The translations under genes were made by a program, and so were the position numbers. Below the pieces are notes generated by a model. That model saw nothing but the letters and a program-made list of their open reading frames with translations. It made no database searches and was not told the origin of the DNA. DNA of 64,000 nucleotides from the NCBI RefSeq assembly GCF_026212465.1, contig NC_080056.1:7782517-7846516 (forward strand), written 5' to 3'. The DNA comes from Amaranthus tricolor (lineage: Eukaryota; Streptophyta; Magnoliopsida; Caryophyllales; Amaranthaceae). This document shows positions 60,335 through 64,000 of this stretch, one piece after another (within the stretch, counting starts at the first letter, position 1; each line of letters begins with the position of its first letter).

Positions 60335-60428
60335 GTTACACTATAAATTAATATTTTTATTACCACAATTTAGTACTGATAATCAACCAAGCCGTCATTG
60401 TAAATATCTAATACTTCTAATGTGCGAG

Positions 60429-60764
60429 CAGTAGCGGACTACATTGGAGTCTACAGGATCACGTGTCCCTAGGGGTTTTTTTTTCAAAAAAAAAATTCTA
60501 AGTAGATTTTTCTATTAGTTAGAGTAAAAGTGCAAAATTAATAATGAAGTCTTTTGATGATAAATAGTCTCTCATTTTAATAATTTTGTCTTATTTTTTT
60601 TAGGTCAGTTGATTTATTTTGTTTCATTTCCTCTTATGGTATGTACTATTTAAAAGTTTAGCAAGCAAGTGTAAAATGTTTGTTAATTTTTACAAACCAA
60701 ACTCTGCTGAAATTTTGTCAATTATTTGGTGCTCCCGAGACTCCAAATCCTAGATCCGCCACTG
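60429..60764. mobile_element. Small hAT-like MITE
   Basis: Ends CAGTAGCGGA and TCCGCCACTG with neighbouring TGTGCGAG and TGTGCTAA, five of eight bases alike, suggesting a decayed 8-bp duplication. About 336 bp, no coding capacity. Confidence 0.6.
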
Positions 60765-60852
60765 TGTGCTAATATACTCCAACAAGGACAATTTAGAAAA
60801 TTTTCCTTGTTATCATGCTTGGTTTTGTCATTCTTGTTTATTGTTGTGCAGA

Positions 60853-60940
60853 TGAAGCAGCAATAATCTTGTCTGTGCCTCCTTTGAAGGAGTCAAAACA
60901 TAGGCACTTTGGTAGATGCGTGGAGTGTGGTTGTCAAGGT
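60853..60940 (+). other. Possible exon fragment, unknown protein
   Basis: Between TGTGCAG and GTAGGT an open stretch reads DEAAIILSVPPLKESKHRHF then GRCVECGCQ. The borders look like splice sites, but I do not recognise the protein. It may be chance. Confidence 0.25.
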
Positions 60941-61478
60941 AGGTTTTCTGCTGCCTAATGAAAGTGTGCGCGTTGAATTGGGGTATAAGGTTCGGCACCA
61001 TAGTGTGAATATTAAATACACGGTTGCAATAACGGAACGGTGATGAATGCGATTACCGTAACACTGAAATGTCAGTTGATCCTAAGATATTCCTTGATAT
61101 GGCCAAAAATGTGATTTTTTTACACCTTTACAACGTGCTAAATGTCGTTTCATTTGTATTGAAAATCCGTACAACGCAATCGATGCAATGCGATGACATG
61201 ATCGAAATTGTATACTTCGATCTATTAATAATTGGATGCTCATGTATGTCATAAAGTAGTTCCTTCCAAAGAATATTGCTATATTTGAGTTCTTCAATCC
61301 AGCTTATTGCTTGTGGTTTAACTGAAATGGAGAATTGCCATCTACATAACTTCATGCGGGAAAAATTGCTATTACTAAGAGGCCAGCTAAGATTTCCTCT
61401 AATCATAGTTAAACCTGGATTGTCGTCCCTTAGTCAACACAAACCAATATCTTATCATAAAAAGTTATTGGTGCTGAA

Positions 61479-61480
61479 GG

Positions 61481-61542
<62 letters not shown>
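61479..61542. repeat. (TAA)n microsatellite
   Basis: About 21 uninterrupted trinucleotide units. Confidence 0.95.
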
Positions 61543-61639
61543 TCGAGATATAGATAAGGTGACTCAAGATATAAGCTCTAAAAATTTTAAATGTATACTC
61601 AAATATTTAAGATATTCAAATGACATTTAAGGTTTGCAA

Positions 61640-61671
<32 letters not shown>
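61640..61671. repeat. Poly-A tract
   Basis: A run of about 32 A residues; no retroposon body with target duplications was identified beside it. Confidence 0.9.
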
Positions 61672-61675
<4 letters not shown>

Positions 61676-64000
61676 CTAATTCGAGGGGAAATCTCTCGGA
61701 AAGCCTCTTTGACGTGTAAATCGTTTGAGATATCAGAAAATTGAATAGTAGTAGTAGTAATGAATGTGTTGTTTAACATTGTTAGGCTAAGTATCTCTAG
61801 TTTTGGTGGATGAATAGAGAATGGAGTGTAGTCTATTCGAAGAATTGACAGAGAGTACAATATTTTGCCCCTTTCCTAGTTTGATAGGAAGGGGTATTCA
61901 TAGTAGAAAATAGGGAGAGAATCAGAGAATGATGAAAAGTTAGCTTATGTTGAAAAAAATAGAGGAGTGATGATAGTGGGTGGTTATGATTTTGACTATT
62001 TCTAAGGTTTCGACCACTCTTTCTAGGCTCTTTCTAGGTTGAGGGTTTTGACTACTTTTCTTAAGGTTAAGTTCAAAATTGGATTTTGAAAATAGAGAGA
62101 AAATCAGAGAATAATGGAAAATTGGATTATGCTCGATAGGAGTCCATGAAAATTGAATTATAAAAATATAGCCCTGGTTCAAAATTGGATAATATTAATT
62201 TTTTTTCAATAACAATAAGTGCTTAGAATAACTTAGCCCCAAACTCTCAACTTTGGGGCTAATCAAAATATGACTTTTATATCCTCGAACAAAATTTAGC
62301 CCTAAATTTTCAATTTGAGGACTAATATGAGTTTGACTTTCAAATTAACAACTTGAAAGTTTGGACCATACAAATCACTCATTTTTGGGTTTTTAGTAAT
62401 AAACCAACTTTCAAAGTAAGTGAAAACTCAGATTTGAAGACTTACACAAATATCGCACAAAATAATGGCCAAAAAAATCGTCTTGAACTTATGAGGATTA
62501 AACTTTCAATTTAGGTGAAAGTTAAAAAATTAAAATACTTAGATGAATAACTCTCAAAATCACTTGTATATGGCTTAATAATAATTTGACTTTCAAACTA
62601 GGTAAACGTTTGAAATATAAAATTCTTAAACAAACATCGGCCAAAATCACTCATTTTGGAATTTAATAATAATCCGACTTTAATACTAGATGAAAGTTCA
62701 AATGATTTCATAGTTAGAAAACTTTCACCCTTAATTCCTGAATTGGGGGCAGTTAGGGGTTCGATTCATCTAGTTCGATGATACTCGGATAAATTAGTAC
62801 TTAATATAATTAACATGCATCAAGGATAAACATAAAACACAAATTTAATTATCATCACCATTTTCTTAATAATCACAAAAAAATAGTATAATGTAAACAC
62901 AAAAATCCATGTTTCATAAGGATAAAATCTCTAATATTAGAGCTAAAACAATTAAACAAGTACAACCAACTCAATAGTTAAGAGTACAAAATTAGAATAT
63001 AGGGTAAATCATTAACAAGAAAAGTTCAAATTATATTATAATTATCATATTTGTGTTTCACTAACAAACAAATCAAAAAGTCCTTTGAAAGCACAACCAC
63101 CTCATGAAAGTCTAATCTCATACCCCACCCATTTAGTTTAGCTCCATAAATCATAATTATCATCTAGTAATTACCAAATAATTTCCTATTGGTTTGATGG
63201 TGAGGTGGTACCAAATCCAAATCATATCCATTATCCAATCTCAGCATCTTTCACACTCATTAGTGATTAGTAGGAGTACTCCTTAAAATTTCCCTAATCC
63301 AACTTAAACCAATATGAATAAGAGAAGGTTAGTTTAGTTAGTTCCTTGATTAACTCTTCACTTTCAAGTACACTACCACTAGCTTCACCCAACTTCCACC
63401 AAGTGGGCACATAATACTCCACGTGTTCCAATCTTAACCTCATTTCAAAATCATAGGTATACCCCCAAAACCATCGTATTCAACCTCTACACAAGAAAAC
63501 TCGTGTGTCTATTTTGGTTTTTACTTTTTACTTTTTACATAATTATATATATTTTTTTTTATATATTTTACTTGTTTTATTTACTTTTTTATATTTGTCG
63601 ATGTAATATTTTAACTCTTAATATCTCTAATTATGTTTAATAAAAAATTATAAAAAAGTTAATATAAATAATCCTTGAATAAAGTAAATGACAAAAAAGT
63701 ACAAATTAAAAGAGATTCGTGAATAGTGACAAAAAGTAAATGAGATAAGTAAAATGACTAGGAGGGAGTAATACATTTTAAAAATCGAGTTAAATCAAAA
63801 TAGGATTTGGTTATAAAGTCAGGTAAGTATCGGATCATCGAGTTTGTTTTATTTTTATTTTTAAATTAGATATAAGATTAGAAGTATTTAAAATAAAAAT
63901 ATAAAATCATATCTTATCCAAAAAAAAATAAATATTAAAATTAAAACATAGTAAAATGAAAAAAAAAAAGACAAATAGAGGGTAATAGGGAGTTACTCAT

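Larger units (their letters stand above)
60941..64000. other. Right edge, no gene recognised
   Basis: Contains a trinucleotide (TAA)n run (about 61479-61542), a poly-A run (about 61640-61671), degenerate repeated words such as AATAATAATCCGACTTT at 62250-62720, and a decayed MITE-like stretch ending AGGAGGGAGTA near 63770. Open frames here are short and low-complexity. Confidence 0.5.

Noticed and set aside
61479..61542. Poly-Asn open frame over 61276-61557
   Set aside because: Produced by the (TAA)n/(AAT)n microsatellite.

Overview
The window is AT-rich, intron-bearing nuclear DNA of a flowering plant, most likely a eudicot. It carries a plant Pumilio-24-type gene, plant SRG1-like oxygenase exons, Stowaway and Tourist MITEs, a CACTA element, a Ty1/copia element primed by tRNA-Met, and plant-type snRNA promoter boxes. 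No species can be named from the sequence. There are no prokaryotic features.

Layout. 1-3316 holds the 5' six exons of a minus-strand PUM24-like gene, whose remainder would lie to the left of the window. 3820-48453 is one coherent 44.6 kb block. Its outer ends are hAT-type termini (TAGAGGTGTTCA on the left, TGAACAACTTTA on the right) and it is flanked by the same 8-bp target duplication, GAAACTAG. Inside are two nearly identical 19-20 kb inverted arms (about 4062-23003 and 25552-45262) around a 2.5 kb spacer (23004-25551). The arms meet the spacer, and the outer edges, inside copies of one non-autonomous hAT element, here called E. E occurs five times, two of them full or near full length. 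Each copy carries a U5 snRNA gene with a plant upstream sequence element and TATA box, so E looks like a transposon with a spliceosomal RNA gene as cargo.

Each arm also carries a broken tandem cluster of 2-oxoglutarate/Fe(II) oxygenase genes (SRG1-like), a large solo LTR, several MITEs, SINE relics and a telomere-like minisatellite. One oxygenase exon was interrupted by E with duplication TGAAAGAT. The two halves of that exon now lie about 20 kb apart, which gives landmarks for the rearrangement. Two junctions at the right edge show 4-bp microhomology and an inverted copy of the spacer, the pattern expected of template-switching repair.

48462-64000 is transposon-rich flank: a gag-like fragment, tandem tRNA-derived SINEs, a repeat family present three times, two tail-to-tail Ty1/copia elements (one nearly complete, with duplication CATTG), a CACTA element (57640-60334, duplication TTA) that has captured an exon of a nucleotide-sugar/triose-phosphate-type translocator, a small hAT MITE, and low-complexity DNA.

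The only gene here that may still work as a protein gene is the PUM24-like one. The oxygenases are broken. The U5 copies in E have intact stem-loops and promoters and could be transcribed.
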